The notes under the pieces: model-generated
Seen by the model: only the letters and a program-made list of their open reading frames with translations
Databases searched by the model: none
What the model was told of the DNA's origin: nothing
IMG/VR virus record: IMGVR_UViG_3300046757_000226
Location: 1-57,172 of that record
Length of the DNA stretch: 57,172 nt
DNA from: a virus
Strand: one strand, 5' to 3'
Made by a program: the position numbers and the translations under genes
Shown here: positions 1 to 9,629 of the stretch, one piece after another
Numbering within the stretch: position 1 is the first letter of the stretch
Layout: each line of letters opens with the position of its first letter

Positions 1-374
1 GGCAAATTTCATTTGCTGCAAATTCAACATATAGTAATTCTGGTGTAGGTACAGGATATCCTGTAGGAAATTACCAATTAAATAGCGCATATAGACTTTG
101 CTACTCTAAAAGCGGTGGTGCATTATACGCTAGAAATGATTATGAAATATATGCTAGAGAAGTAAGCCAAAACACAATACAATTTAAAGTAACATTTGTT
201 GATGGTTCACCAAACGATCCTACATACGGTATTGATGAAAGCGTTTTTGGCGATTTTGAAAGTTCAATTTTACTTGCTGCCCCTACTGGTTCAGTAAATA
301 TTAATGGAACAGTATACAATACTGTTGTTTACCAAGAAGCGTTACCAGTTGGCGCAACTATTTCTCCTTTATAG
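1..374 (+). CDS. tail fibre-like structural protein, C-terminal fragment
   Basis: An open frame enters from the left edge (codons in phase with position 3) and stops with TAG at 372-374, leaving about 123 residues. The sequence is rich in Gly, Ser, Thr, Asn and aromatic residues and has beta-strand-like alternation (for example SAYRLCYSKSGG, then IQFKVTFVDG), ending VGATISPL. This composition and the short polar C-terminus fit the distal part of fibre or other virion proteins of marine T4-like phages. A strong promoter for the next gene begins 12 bp after the stop, so this is the last gene of its own unit. The exact structural role cannot be read from the fragment. Confidence 0.55.
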   Translation, partial: QISFAANSTYSNSGVGTGYPVGNYQLNSAYRLCYSKSGGALYARNDYEIYAREVSQNTIQFKVTFVDGSPNDPTYGIDESVFGDFESSILLAAPTGSVNINGTVYNTVVYQEALPVGATISPL

Positions 375-385
375 TCACTATTAGC

Positions 386-414
386 TTGACAACTCCAAAA
401 AACTGTTATATACT
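386..414 (+). promoter_or_regulatory. sigma70-type promoter upstream of the 441 operon
   Basis: TTGACA at 386-391 and TATACT at 409-414 are separated by exactly 17 bp. It sits between the fibre stop codon and the ATG at 441, which has an AGGAG Shine-Dalgarno at 429-433. It would let the host RNA polymerase transcribe the 441-9629 operon, unlike most of the island, which is preceded by T4-type late promoters. Confidence 0.85.
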
Positions 415-440
415 AATATAATATCATTAGGAGTATTACT

Positions 441-797
441 ATGGACGAACGTCTTGAAAAAGCATTAGATTTTTCAAATTACATGATCACGCTAAACAAC
501 CAAAAAAGATTACTTCGAGAAAAATTTGAAGAAGGGTTGTTGTATTTTTATGCTGGATCTCAATTTACAATTACTAAAGAACTAATTAACTTTTGTAAAG
601 CAATGGACGATGCAGATCAAGATAGTATAGTACTAATTGACGACCACGGTAATCCTGCATTAGTTGAAAATATCGAAGACTTTTACGGAAAAATACTTGC
701 GCAATATTTTGAAACAGCCAACTCTTATCATGCAGGATATATTTCATTAAAGAAAAATAGAAGTGTAGAAAAGTTAGTTGAATATGAGCAAGAGTAA
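441..797 (+). CDS. conserved marine T4-like phage protein, unknown function
   Basis: A 118-residue acidic soluble protein with no signal peptide or membrane segment. It starts MDERLEKALDF and ends in a Lys/Glu-rich helix (KKNRSVEKLVEYEQE). The overall look matches a small protein I associate with cyanophage and pelagiphage genomes, for which I know no function. The start is firm: AGGAG lies 7 nt upstream and a consensus sigma70 promoter precedes it. It overlaps the next gene by 14 bp, so the two are translationally coupled. It is the first gene of the operon running to 9629. Confidence 0.75.
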   Translation: MDERLEKALDFSNYMITLNNQKRLLREKFEEGLLYFYAGSQFTITKELINFCKAMDDADQDSIVLIDDHGNPALVENIEDFYGKILAQYFETANSYHAGYISLKKNRSVEKLVEYEQE

Positions 798-1641
798 AGG
801 TGTTTTTCTTTTTGCTAAAAACAATGGTCAACTAGATTATGTAAAACAGGCAGTTTTCCTAGCAAGAAGAATTAAAAAATATTTAAATGTTCCTGTTTCT
901 CTTGCAACAGATAGTCCCGTATACTTAGAAGAAACGTATGGTACTGATGATTTTGACAAGGTTATAAAATTAGATTACACCGACGAACGTAATCTGCGTT
1001 ATTTTTATGATGGCGCAATGTCAAAAAAGAAGGGCGGATTCAAAAATGCAAATCGTGCAAGTGCATATGAATTATCTCCGTATGATGAAACACTACTATT
1101 AGATACTGATTACATTATATCTAATAATTTACTAGCATCTGTGTTTGAATCTGATGCAGACTTTATGATATATAAAAAATCAAGTGATATTTCTCAAGCT
1201 AGAAATGAAGACGAATTTCAAAAAATTGACGATGTTAGTGTTGATTTTTATTGGGCAACTGTTGTGTTTTTTAAAAAAACAGAAACTAATAAAAAGTTTT
1301 TTGATTTAGTTAAGCACATCGAAGACGAGTGGCATCATTATAGAAGAACATATCAAGTTAAGTCACATCTTTTTAGAAATGACTTTGCATTTAGCATTGC
1401 TATTCATATAATGAATGGATTTCAGCCAGGCAGTTTTGCCAAAGAGTTACCCGGAACAATGTTTTATACTGCCGACTTAGATATACTTTGGCAATTAGAT
1501 GATGATGAAATGATGTTTCTTGTAGGTAAGGAAAACTACTTAGGTGAATACACTACAGTAAGAACAAAAGGACTAACGGTTCATGTTATGAATAAGTTTA
1601 GTTTAACACGGATGATTGATATGGAGTTAGCAAATGAATAG
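784..1641 (+). CDS. GT-A-like glycosyltransferase family protein
   Basis: 285 residues. The N-terminus (GVFLFAKNNGQLDYVKQAVFLARRI) and the DTD triplet at residues 107-109, within ETLLLDTDYI, are the features expected of a nucleotide-diphospho-sugar transferase: a Rossmann-like start and a metal-binding DxD. An upstream TTG at 778 is in frame, but the ATG at 784 is preferred. It is a paralogue of the following gene (same YVxQAxxLA and SPYDET[LI]xxDTD pattern), which it overlaps by 8 bp. Donor and acceptor are unknown; the context favours decoration of a phage-made product. The glycosyltransferase call is inferred from motif and fold pattern, not from a close known homologue. Confidence 0.6.
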   Translation: MSKSKGVFLFAKNNGQLDYVKQAVFLARRIKKYLNVPVSLATDSPVYLEETYGTDDFDKVIKLDYTDERNLRYFYDGAMSKKKGGFKNANRASAYELSPYDETLLLDTDYIISNNLLASVFESDADFMIYKKSSDISQARNEDEFQKIDDVSVDFYWATVVFFKKTETNKKFFDLVKHIEDEWHHYRRTYQVKSHLFRNDFAFSIAIHIMNGFQPGSFAKELPGTMFYTADLDILWQLDDDEMMFLVGKENYLGEYTTVRTKGLTVHVMNKFSLTRMIDMELANE

Positions 1642-2473
1642 AGGAATAGTTGTATTAGCTCAAAATAATGAAACAGATAATTATGTAGATCAAGCAATTT
1701 TATTAGCAATGAGTTTGTTAGTACATAATCCTGATACAAAAATTAGTTTAGTTACAAATGACAAAGTATCAAACCCAAATGTATTTGATAAAATTATTCC
1801 AATTCCTTACGGAGATCATGCTGAAGATAGTGACTGGAAAGTAGAAAACCGTTGGAAGTTGTATCATGCTAGTCCTTACGATGAAACTATCGTAATGGAC
1901 ACAGATATGTTAGTATTACAAAATATAGATGTATGGTGGGATTTTTTATCAAACTATGAATTATTTTTTACTAACAATGTGTTAACATACAGAGGAACTC
2001 CTGCAAATACACAATTTTATAGAAGAACATTTATTGATAGTAATCTTCCTAATTTGTTTAGCGGATTTCATTATTTCAAAAAATGTGAGTTTGCACAAGA
2101 CTTTTATGCATGGTTAGAGTTAGTGGTTAACAACTGGGAAACGTTTTACGAGCAACAATTAATGCCACAGTCTAGACCACAACAAGTTAGCATAGATGTA
2201 TGTGCGTCAATTGTTGCAAAAATTTTAGATTGTGAAGATGAAATTACTAATAGTATTTCAGCAATACCTACATTTGTACATATGAAAGCACATTGTCAAG
2301 ACTGGAAAGAAATAGAAGCTTCGTGGCTAGATAAAGTTGGATTTTATATTTCAAAAGATTGCAATGTTAAAATAGGAAACTTTTTACAAAATGGCATATT
2401 GCACTATACAGAAAATAGTTTTTTAGAAAAGACTCCGGTAGTTGAGCGTTATAGGAGTTTAGTAAATGTCTGA
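1634..2473 (+). CDS. GT-A-like glycosyltransferase family protein, paralogue of the preceding gene
   Basis: 279 residues with the same plan as the upstream gene: an N-terminal Rossmann-like strand (GIVVLAQNNETDNYVDQA), a TNDKV turn near residue 42, and DTD at 89-91 in ETIVMDTDML. The second half has a conserved-looking Trp/Phe-rich region but no motif I can assign. It overlaps its neighbours by 8 bp on each side, consistent with one translationally coupled operon. The two paralogues may add successive sugars or act as a heterodimer; neither can be told from sequence. Confidence 0.6.
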   Translation: MNRGIVVLAQNNETDNYVDQAILLAMSLLVHNPDTKISLVTNDKVSNPNVFDKIIPIPYGDHAEDSDWKVENRWKLYHASPYDETIVMDTDMLVLQNIDVWWDFLSNYELFFTNNVLTYRGTPANTQFYRRTFIDSNLPNLFSGFHYFKKCEFAQDFYAWLELVVNNWETFYEQQLMPQSRPQQVSIDVCASIVAKILDCEDEITNSISAIPTFVHMKAHCQDWKEIEASWLDKVGFYISKDCNVKIGNFLQNGILHYTENSFLEKTPVVERYRSLVNV

Positions 2474-3803
2474 ATTAGCAAGTTTATTAAGAAAATTAAA
2501 AGTAGAAGCTGTTTCAAATGATGCATATATCTATTATGAGAAAGAAACTGGATCAGTTAAAAAAGTTAGTAACAGAAAATACGATTCGGACGAATACGAA
2601 GTATTAATAGTTACTCAAGATGAAGCAAAGCCGTTACTTCAAGGGGAGTTTAGGCTTGATGAGTATATTATTGCATACGATGTTTCACTTAAAGATAGAA
2701 AATTAAAACGTAAAACATATGAAGATCAAAACAAAATTGCATCAACATTATGTTACGAATTACCATTAATAAAAAACTATAACGACGGACACAGTTCACT
2801 TGAACCAGCATATGACGGTGTTGATGTTTATATATGGGCAGTTGACGGATCATATGTAAAAGATCAAATAGTTTTTTATGAAAATAACGTTTATAAACTT
2901 TTAGCAGATAACGATGAAGGTCAAATATTTGGTAACGCAGAACTTTTTGTAAAGGATGTGCTATTAACAGACATGTCAACAGTTACACACGATTTACAAT
3001 TTTTAACAATGCAGCCTGAATACGAAGGCGTACATGTTGATGTTTGGTATGACGAATTATCACATACAGAAGGTCAACATGTTTGGCATCAAGGAACAGT
3101 TTACAGAATCAAAAAAGACCAAAAAGCAGAAACTAAATTTAGAAAAGCAAATTGTGAAATTATCGTAGAAGATGTTATTTTATACGCTGATGAAAACAAG
3201 TACTTAAAAGTTATTGACCCTAATGATCTAAACTCGGGTATGATTATATTAAACAATAATAAAATTTTTAGTATTAGATATGCTTCTGAAGAATTTGAAA
3301 AACAACAAGAAACTTCTTTTTGGAGAGAATCTAATAGACATTTGATTGTTTGGGATTCAAAAGAACTTTTAAAATTTGATTCATTAAATAAGAAAACTTT
3401 GTTTTACGAGACCGAACATACTGTAGTAGGTAAAGATACTTTAGAAAATGGACAATTGGTACTAGTAGGTACAAGGATTTATAATTATAAGACTAATAAG
3501 GATTATGACGTTATTATACAACAAAATTTTATTGATAAATGCTGGACAATTATACTTAATCCTTATACTAAAGCGTTTTTAAACACTAGTGGTTATTCTA
3601 TTAATGACAAACTATACTTTAGTGTAACAGAAAAATATGATCCCAATATTCTTTATAGAACTTTGGAAATAAATGCAGAAGAATTGCTTTGGGCAAAGCC
3701 AAAAACTATACCTTTCATATATGACAGCGAACTAGACGGAGTTAACGTAAGTATATACACAGCAAAATATTTTGAACACTATGCACATGAGGTAGTACAA
3801 TAA
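2466..3803 (+). CDS. unknown protein with tandem carbohydrate-binding-like repeats
   Basis: 445 residues, soluble. Two internal repeats of about 70 residues stand out around residues 115-245. The first reads YDGVDVYIW...VKDQIVFYENNVYKLLAD...VKDVLLTD, the second YEGVHVDVW...EGQHVWHQGTVYRIKKD...VEDVILYAD. The pattern Y-x-G-V...W...G-x-x-V-x-[YH]-x-x-x-x-Y-[KR] resembles small beta-sheet sugar-binding modules such as CBM5/12, though this is only a pattern likeness. A third weak copy (YDSELDGVNVSIY) lies near the C-terminus. It is embedded between glycosyltransferase-like genes and abuts the next start directly. It might be a sugar-binding acceptor or a virion decoration protein. Confidence 0.45.
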   Translation: MSELASLLRKLKVEAVSNDAYIYYEKETGSVKKVSNRKYDSDEYEVLIVTQDEAKPLLQGEFRLDEYIIAYDVSLKDRKLKRKTYEDQNKIASTLCYELPLIKNYNDGHSSLEPAYDGVDVYIWAVDGSYVKDQIVFYENNVYKLLADNDEGQIFGNAELFVKDVLLTDMSTVTHDLQFLTMQPEYEGVHVDVWYDELSHTEGQHVWHQGTVYRIKKDQKAETKFRKANCEIIVEDVILYADENKYLKVIDPNDLNSGMIILNNNKIFSIRYASEEFEKQQETSFWRESNRHLIVWDSKELLKFDSLNKKTLFYETEHTVVGKDTLENGQLVLVGTRIYNYKTNKDYDVIIQQNFIDKCWTIILNPYTKAFLNTSGYSINDKLYFSVTEKYDPNILYRTLEINAEELLWAKPKTIPFIYDSELDGVNVSIYTAKYFEHYAHEVVQ

Positions 3804-4736
3804 ATGAGTAAATTTAAGCCCATTGATTATGACATAATTTATTTGTCTTATGACGAGCCAAACGCAGAAAAAAACTATGCAGATTTATGTCAAAAAGTTC
3901 CGTGGGCTAAACGTGTTCACGGAGTAGAAGGTAGTGATGCTGCACACAAGGCTTGTGCAAAATTAAGTGAAACAGAAAGATTTATTACAGTCGACGGCGA
4001 CAACAGAATACGTGCAGAATTTCTAAATCAAGAAATTGATTTTACTGAACATGTTGATTTACAAAATGCTGTTATTAGTTGGTGCGGAAGAAATGAAATA
4101 AACGGATTGATGTACGGCAACGGCGGTATTAAATGCTGGCCAACTGATTATGTGTTAAATATGCGAACACATGAAAATGCTGATCCTAACAATGCACATG
4201 CACAAGTAGATTTTTGCTGGGATGCACAATATATACAAATGAATAGTGTTTATTCAGACGTATTTAATAATGAAACACCAGGACAAGCATGGAGAGCAGG
4301 TTTTAGAGAAGGTGTAAAACTTGCTACTGATCGAGGCGTAAGAATTACACCCCAAGAGTTTAAAGATAATCATTGGAGATGTTTACATTGGTTATACATT
4401 TGGACTATGGTAGGTGCAGATGTTGACAATGGCCTTTGGGCAATCTATGGCGCACGAGAAGGTCTGTATAAAACAATGTGTACAGATTGGGATTATGTAC
4501 AAGTTAGAGACTTTAAATATCTAAATAGTCTTTGGGACGAAGTTGAACCAAGGGTATCAATGGAAGGATTACAAGATTCTATTGAAGATTTAGGCGATAA
4601 AATTCTAGCTAAATTAGATATACCTATTGCAGCCCAGCCATTAGATGCTAATCAAAGTAAATTTTTTAAATCAGTTTATCAAAATCCTTCAAGAACCGAT
4701 AATCAAAGATTTATCGAAGAATTAAAGGACGTATAA
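3804..4736 (+). CDS. glycosyltransferase-like protein (YDIIYLSYDEPNA family)
   Basis: 310 residues. The N-terminal segment (DYDIIYLSYDEPNAEKNY...KRVHGVEG...AHKACAKLS) followed by RFITVDGDNRI, with DGD at 64-66, looks like a GT-A nucleotide-sugar binding region. The gene at 10898 is a clear shorter paralogue with the same order: YDIVFISYQEPNA, KRVHGVKG, AHINAAK, VDADA. The C-terminal 100 residues here are absent from that paralogue. It starts right after the preceding stop, and its TAA overlaps the start of the radical SAM gene that follows. The family is distinct from the 784/1634 pair. Confidence 0.55.
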   Translation: MSKFKPIDYDIIYLSYDEPNAEKNYADLCQKVPWAKRVHGVEGSDAAHKACAKLSETERFITVDGDNRIRAEFLNQEIDFTEHVDLQNAVISWCGRNEINGLMYGNGGIKCWPTDYVLNMRTHENADPNNAHAQVDFCWDAQYIQMNSVYSDVFNNETPGQAWRAGFREGVKLATDRGVRITPQEFKDNHWRCLHWLYIWTMVGADVDNGLWAIYGAREGLYKTMCTDWDYVQVRDFKYLNSLWDEVEPRVSMEGLQDSIEDLGDKILAKLDIPIAAQPLDANQSKFFKSVYQNPSRTDNQRFIEELKDV

Positions 4737-6148
4737 TGGGTGACGTTTTAACAGGATATAAGAGTGTAAGAGAAGAGCTCAATAACATCAGTTGTTCTAT
4801 GTGCCTTGCTAAATGGAAGCAAGTTACACTTCACTTGCAAACAGGTCATACGCACAGTTGTCACCACCCGGCAACTCATAAAATACCTTTAGAGGAGATA
4901 GAAGCAGATCCTAGTGCGCTACACAATACTAGTTTTAAAAAGCAACAACGTGCTAAAATGCTTAAAGGTGAACGCCCAGAAGAATGTGACTATTGCTGGA
5001 CAGCAGAAGACTCGTCAGACGGCTCTACATTTAGTGACAGAATAACTAAAAGTGCAGAAGAATGGGCTTGGCCTGAGAAAGATATTATTGCAAAGAGCTC
5101 TCCTAATGAAAATACAAATCCTAGCTACGTAGAAGTTAGTTTTTCAAATGCTTGTAACTTTGCGTGTACATACTGTTCACCTGAAATTAGTAGTACTTGG
5201 ATGCAAGAAATACAAAAGCATGGCGGGTATACTGGCACTACATATAATTTTAATAATTTAGAATGGATTGCACAAAACGGTAAAACACCAATTCCGCATA
5301 AAGATCCAAACCCTTATGTTGATGCGTTTTGGAAGTGGTGGCCAAAGTTGTATCCTGATTTGCATACATTTAGAATTACTGGCGGCGAGCCATTAATGGC
5401 AAAAGATACTTTCAAAGTTTTAGATTATATTATTGAGAATCCTAATCCTAACTTAGAATTAAACATAAACAGCAATCTTTGTGTACCAGACGGTTTAGTT
5501 GACAAGATGATAGAAAAGGCTAAACGCATTCAAGGCGAAGGTCTAATCAAAGATTTTAAAATCTATACTAGTGCAGAAGCTCACGGTAAACGTGCTGAGT
5601 ATATTAGACACGGTATGGATTATAACCAATGGATTGATAACTGCGATAAAGTTTTAACAGAAATACCAGATTGTAAAATTACAAATATGGCAACATACAA
5701 CTCATTAAGTTTGTCTAGTTATCAAGACTTAATGAAAGACTTGTTAGACTTGCGTAAAAAACATCACACTGATCCTGCAAAAAGCCATGCAGTAAGTTTA
5801 GATGTTAGTTATTTACGTTGGCCACCTCATCAATCAATATTAATAGTACAGAATGAAAAATATTTAAAAATGCTTGAAGATCAAGTAACATGGATGTTTC
5901 AAAATAAAGAGCATAGTCATTGGCCTCCATTGTGCGGCATTGGAATGTATGATTATGAAATTAATAGATTACAAAGGATATATTGGGTAATGCAGCAGAG
6001 TCCTAAGCACATCAAAGAAAAAGATCTTATCGAAGGAAGAAAAAACTTCGTTGCATTCTTTGATGAACACGACAAGCGTAGAGGAAAGAACTTCTTAGAA
6101 GTATTTCCTGAAATGGAAGATTTTTATTGGGAGTGTAAAACATTATGA
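4736..6148 (+). CDS. radical SAM protein with N-terminal Cys-rich (twitch-like) region
   Basis: 470 residues. The radical SAM core has CNFACTYC (C140, C144, C147) for the 4Fe-4S/SAM cluster and TGGEPLM for SAM binding. Upstream, Cys23, Cys42, Cys84 and Cys87 (SMCLAKW, SCHHP, CDYC) form an extra Cys set, as in proteins with an N-terminal twitch/auxiliary-cluster domain. It would start radical chemistry on a peptide or small-molecule substrate using SAM and reduced 4Fe-4S; the substrate is unknown. It overlaps both neighbours by 1-4 bp. The next gene is a same-length paralogue, so this is a tandem duplication. Confidence 0.85.
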   Translation: MGDVLTGYKSVREELNNISCSMCLAKWKQVTLHLQTGHTHSCHHPATHKIPLEEIEADPSALHNTSFKKQQRAKMLKGERPEECDYCWTAEDSSDGSTFSDRITKSAEEWAWPEKDIIAKSSPNENTNPSYVEVSFSNACNFACTYCSPEISSTWMQEIQKHGGYTGTTYNFNNLEWIAQNGKTPIPHKDPNPYVDAFWKWWPKLYPDLHTFRITGGEPLMAKDTFKVLDYIIENPNPNLELNINSNLCVPDGLVDKMIEKAKRIQGEGLIKDFKIYTSAEAHGKRAEYIRHGMDYNQWIDNCDKVLTEIPDCKITNMATYNSLSLSSYQDLMKDLLDLRKKHHTDPAKSHAVSLDVSYLRWPPHQSILIVQNEKYLKMLEDQVTWMFQNKEHSHWPPLCGIGMYDYEINRLQRIYWVMQQSPKHIKEKDLIEGRKNFVAFFDEHDKRRGKNFLEVFPEMEDFYWECKTL

Positions 6149-7557
6149 GTAAAGGACTATTTGATTGGCGTAAAAGAGTACTAGACTCAGTTAGTCCTAG
6201 CTTCTGTGCTGCTAAGTGGCTTAATGCAACTATCCATTTAGGCCATGGTATGACACATAGTTGTCATTTGCCTATTCCTCATCCTATTGACAAGGAAGAA
6301 ATTAAAACTAATCCTAGTGCGTTGCATAATACAGCACACAAAAAGAAACAACGTGAGCGTATGATTAAAGGTGAACGACCACCTGAATGTGAGTACTGCT
6401 GGAAAATTGAAGATATTGGTAGAGATAATATTTCTGATAGAGTATATAAGAGTCAAATATACAAAGAAAAAGATATTATTGCAATCGCAGAAAATGATCC
6501 ATATGAAGATGTTATTCCAAAAACATTAGAAATTAGTTTTGATAGAACGTGTAACTTAGCATGTAGTTATTGTAATTCAAGTTATAGCACCACATGGGCA
6601 CAAGATATTAAAAAGAATGGTCCATATCAACAAATGAAATCAGATGGCGCAGGCGCCTATCATCATGACGGCGAATGGACCGAGCCTTACGGAAAGTTTA
6701 ACGAAGACAATCCTTATGTAGAAGCATTTTTTAAATGGTGGCCGCAATTAAGCAGTGAACTAGAAGAACTTAGGATAACTGGCGGCGAAGCATTAGTAAG
6801 TCATCAGTTTTGGAACTTTGCAAAAGTTGTAAAACAAAATCATGCTCCTAATTTAAGAATTGCAATTAATTCAAATCTTATGGTGAAAGATGATTTAATA
6901 CAAGACTTAGTTGATTTTACTAAACTTGATAATTATAAAGAGTTTGACTTGTTTACTAGTTGCGAAGCTACTGGATTGCAAGCAGATTATATAAGAGACG
7001 GACTAGAATATAATACTTGGAAAGATAACCTAGAATATGTTATTAGTAATGGACGTTTAAGATGTGCAACAATTATGATGACTATTACAAGTTTAAGTTT
7101 GTTTAGTATTACAGAATTCTTAGATGACATGGCAGAATTAAAAGCAAAATATGCACCTCATAAACCTGCTGTTGATTTAAATATTTTACGTTGGCCGAGT
7201 TTTATGAGCCCGTTAGCATTGCCCGATCATATTAAGGATCATTGCAGAGAAAAGTTAGAAGCATGGTCAGAAGAAAATAAGTTAAATCCGTTATTTAATC
7301 CAGGTGAAAGAGCACAAATACAAAGATTAATAGATTATATTGAAGTAGTAGATAAACCGCATAGACGCACAACTGAAGACAAAGATAAATTACAACACGA
7401 CTTTAAAAGTTTTTATGCACAGTATGATAAGCGTAGAGGTAAGGATATAGGTGTATTTCCAAAGATACTTACTGACTGGCTAGATACTATTGATTTAGAC
7501 AACACTATTCCGGTAATAGAAATGCATGAAGGGAGCATCACACACTATGACGACTGA
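6145..7557 (+). CDS. radical SAM protein with N-terminal Cys-rich region, tandem paralogue
   Basis: 470 residues, the tandem partner of the previous gene. The cluster motif is CNLACSYC (C136, C140, C143), and the N-terminal Cys set is Cys21, Cys40, Cys82 and Cys85 (FCAAKW, SCHLP, CEYC). The SAM-binding GGE motif reads TGGEALV, with Ala where most family members have Pro. The ATGA overlap with the preceding stop indicates coupling. The long central insert between the two motifs (YVEAFFKWWPQL) is shared with the partner (YVDAFWKWWPKL), so the pair probably acts on related substrates. Confidence 0.85.
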   Translation: MSKGLFDWRKRVLDSVSPSFCAAKWLNATIHLGHGMTHSCHLPIPHPIDKEEIKTNPSALHNTAHKKKQRERMIKGERPPECEYCWKIEDIGRDNISDRVYKSQIYKEKDIIAIAENDPYEDVIPKTLEISFDRTCNLACSYCNSSYSTTWAQDIKKNGPYQQMKSDGAGAYHHDGEWTEPYGKFNEDNPYVEAFFKWWPQLSSELEELRITGGEALVSHQFWNFAKVVKQNHAPNLRIAINSNLMVKDDLIQDLVDFTKLDNYKEFDLFTSCEATGLQADYIRDGLEYNTWKDNLEYVISNGRLRCATIMMTITSLSLFSITEFLDDMAELKAKYAPHKPAVDLNILRWPSFMSPLALPDHIKDHCREKLEAWSEENKLNPLFNPGERAQIQRLIDYIEVVDKPHRRTTEDKDKLQHDFKSFYAQYDKRRGKDIGVFPKILTDWLDTIDLDNTIPVIEMHEGSITHYDD

Positions 7558-8887
7558 TAGAAAAAAATATTATTTTGCATGGGATAGAATGCCTTTCAAT
7601 AAAAAGGGAATACGAACTCCTGATCGCAACTTAATGGATGCATGGTTTGATGGGCGTTACATCTTATGCAATCAATTCTTAAAAGAATACTGTAGGCATG
7701 TTGGCGACTATGAAGATGTATCACTACGCGATGCTAAAAAATTAAAGTTTATATATGAAATTGGTACATCAGGGCCACCGGCAAATTGGTTAGGAGGATA
7801 CGACTCTCCTAGACATAACTTATTTGATTTGTTACATATACATAGGCCAATTGTAGTGCAGTCAATGCGTAAGCGTAGAGCTATTTTACATATTGACCAA
7901 GGATGGGAAGGATTTCCTTTAATAGAAAGTAAAGTATTAAAGAGCGTTGGTATTCCGAGAGATTATTATGATGTAATCTATACAAAATGTGAAGAATATA
8001 AAATTCCACCTTCACAAATTATTATTACAACATCAAACTTACTAGAAAAACAAGTACATGAACAGCACTACGGTAGTAGGAAAGAAAAAATTAATATTGT
8101 ACCTTCTATTTCTTTTTGTGGTTTGTTAAAATATCAAAACGGACAAGATGCTATTTCTTTTGAAGAACAGATTGAATACAAATCAAAAGCAAAGAAAATG
8201 AAAAGTTTTAGCTGTTTGAATAGAGTTACTCGTCAGCACAGAATGACACTAGGCGTTATGCTTAATTATTACAAGTTACTAGATCCTAAAATAAGCGACT
8301 TTAGCCATTCTGCACATTTAGGAGGACATCCTAATCAATCAGCTGAATTAATAACACATAGGCACGCAATACCGCCTGACTGGGATCCGCATCCTGCATT
8401 TACTAGAGGAAATGCTAATAATTTTATTGAAAAACTACCTTGTGTGTTAGATCAAAAAGATTTTAACCAAAATCATGTTTGGACAATGTTTAAAGATACA
8501 TATCTAAGAACATGGTTTAGTCTTATTTCTGAAACAGCATTTAATGAAGAACATAAAACAACATGTTTCTTATCAGAAAAAATATTTAAACCAATGCTAT
8601 GTCATCAACCGTTTGTACTTGTTGGTCATCCGAACTCGCTTGCATGGCTTAAAAAATTAGGATTTAAAACTTTTGATAAATGGTGGGACGAAGCATATGA
8701 CGGTATGATTAATCCTACAAATAGAATGCAAGCTATTATGGATTTAACTATACAACTAACTAATAAGTCTGATTCAGAATGGTTAGAAATGTACAAGGAT
8801 ATGCAAGAAGTATTAGAACATAATTACAATCATCTAGATACGATGAAATGGATAGACTATACGGACGTACTCAATGAAATACAATAG
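7547..8887 (+). CDS. glycosyltransferase-like protein with GT10-type C-terminal motif
   Basis: 446 residues from the ATG at 7547, chosen because an AAGGGAG ribosome binding site precedes it; an in-frame ATG at 7526 lies deeper in the upstream gene. The C-terminal region (SLISETAF, then FLSEKIFKPMLCHQPFVLVG and LKKLGFKTF) resembles the nucleotide-sugar binding part of alpha-1,3-fucosyltransferase/GT10-like enzymes (E-K-x-F-K/R-P-x...G...PF). The gene at 35083 has an equivalent region (FLTEKLWRCILHRRPFILAAWP). The N-terminal half is not recognised. It overlaps the SGNH hydrolase gene by 14 bp. Confidence 0.5.
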   Translation: MTTDRKKYYFAWDRMPFNKKGIRTPDRNLMDAWFDGRYILCNQFLKEYCRHVGDYEDVSLRDAKKLKFIYEIGTSGPPANWLGGYDSPRHNLFDLLHIHRPIVVQSMRKRRAILHIDQGWEGFPLIESKVLKSVGIPRDYYDVIYTKCEEYKIPPSQIIITTSNLLEKQVHEQHYGSRKEKINIVPSISFCGLLKYQNGQDAISFEEQIEYKSKAKKMKSFSCLNRVTRQHRMTLGVMLNYYKLLDPKISDFSHSAHLGGHPNQSAELITHRHAIPPDWDPHPAFTRGNANNFIEKLPCVLDQKDFNQNHVWTMFKDTYLRTWFSLISETAFNEEHKTTCFLSEKIFKPMLCHQPFVLVGHPNSLAWLKKLGFKTFDKWWDEAYDGMINPTNRMQAIMDLTIQLTNKSDSEWLEMYKDMQEVLEHNYNHLDTMKWIDYTDVLNEIQ

Positions 8888-9629
8888 ATTTTTTGCTTTT
8901 GGTTGCAGTTATACACATTATCTTTGGCCAACTTGGGCAAATATAATTGCTAGAGATACCGGCTTGCCCTTTCAAAATTGGGGGAAGTCGGGTGCAGGCA
9001 ATGTATATATTCATCACAAAATGGTTGAAGCAAAAATTAAAGAAAGTATTAATGACGATGATTTAATTATAGTTAATTGGACATCTTGGCATCGAGAAGA
9101 TAGAGTTAATCTAAACGGCGATTGGATGTTAGGTGGAAATATCTTTAATAATAATAGTAACTATGATAAACGCTTTATAAAAAATTACCATTCTATATAT
9201 AACGATATAGTAAAAAATGCAACAGCAATTATTTCTGGAAACCATGCAATGAAAGTAGCATACCAAAGTCATATGATTGATTATGAAAATATGGTCGAAT
9301 ATCCGGGTTTGAATCAATTACATGCCGACGAACTTTCAGCTAGATATTCATATTTCAATGATGCTTTACCAGAGAAAAAAATATTTGATCAAAGAGATCA
9401 TACATCCTTTAGTGGAGCATCTCAAGGCCTTGATCAGCATCCCGATATATTAGGACAATTAGGACATGCAAAGCAAATTTATAACGATTTAGGTTGGGAG
9501 CTAAAACAAGAAACTATAGATTATTATAACATAATGCAAGAGCGTATTGGTAAACGTATACCAAGAAAAAATTATTGGCAGGAAATTGGCGGCAGAATTG
9601 CAAAAATTTATTCGCTTGAAGATTATTAA
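8874..9629 (+). CDS. SGNH/GDSL-like hydrolase
   Basis: 251 residues. Block I is FAFGCSYTH, with candidate nucleophile Ser12. A block II/III-like stretch NWGKSGAGN follows at about 37-44, and a D-x-H-P element (LDQHPDILGQLGHA) near residue 170 suits the catalytic Asp/His. There is no signal peptide, so it would act in the cytoplasm of the infected cell. SGNH enzymes commonly remove or transfer acyl groups on sugars, which fits the glycan context. It is the last gene of the 441 operon; a late promoter follows at 9629-9636. Confidence 0.6.
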   Translation: MKYNRFFAFGCSYTHYLWPTWANIIARDTGLPFQNWGKSGAGNVYIHHKMVEAKIKESINDDDLIIVNWTSWHREDRVNLNGDWMLGGNIFNNNSNYDKRFIKNYHSIYNDIVKNATAIISGNHAMKVAYQSHMIDYENMVEYPGLNQLHADELSARYSYFNDALPEKKIFDQRDHTSFSGASQGLDQHPDILGQLGHAKQIYNDLGWELKQETIDYYNIMQERIGKRIPRKNYWQEIGGRIAKIYSLEDY

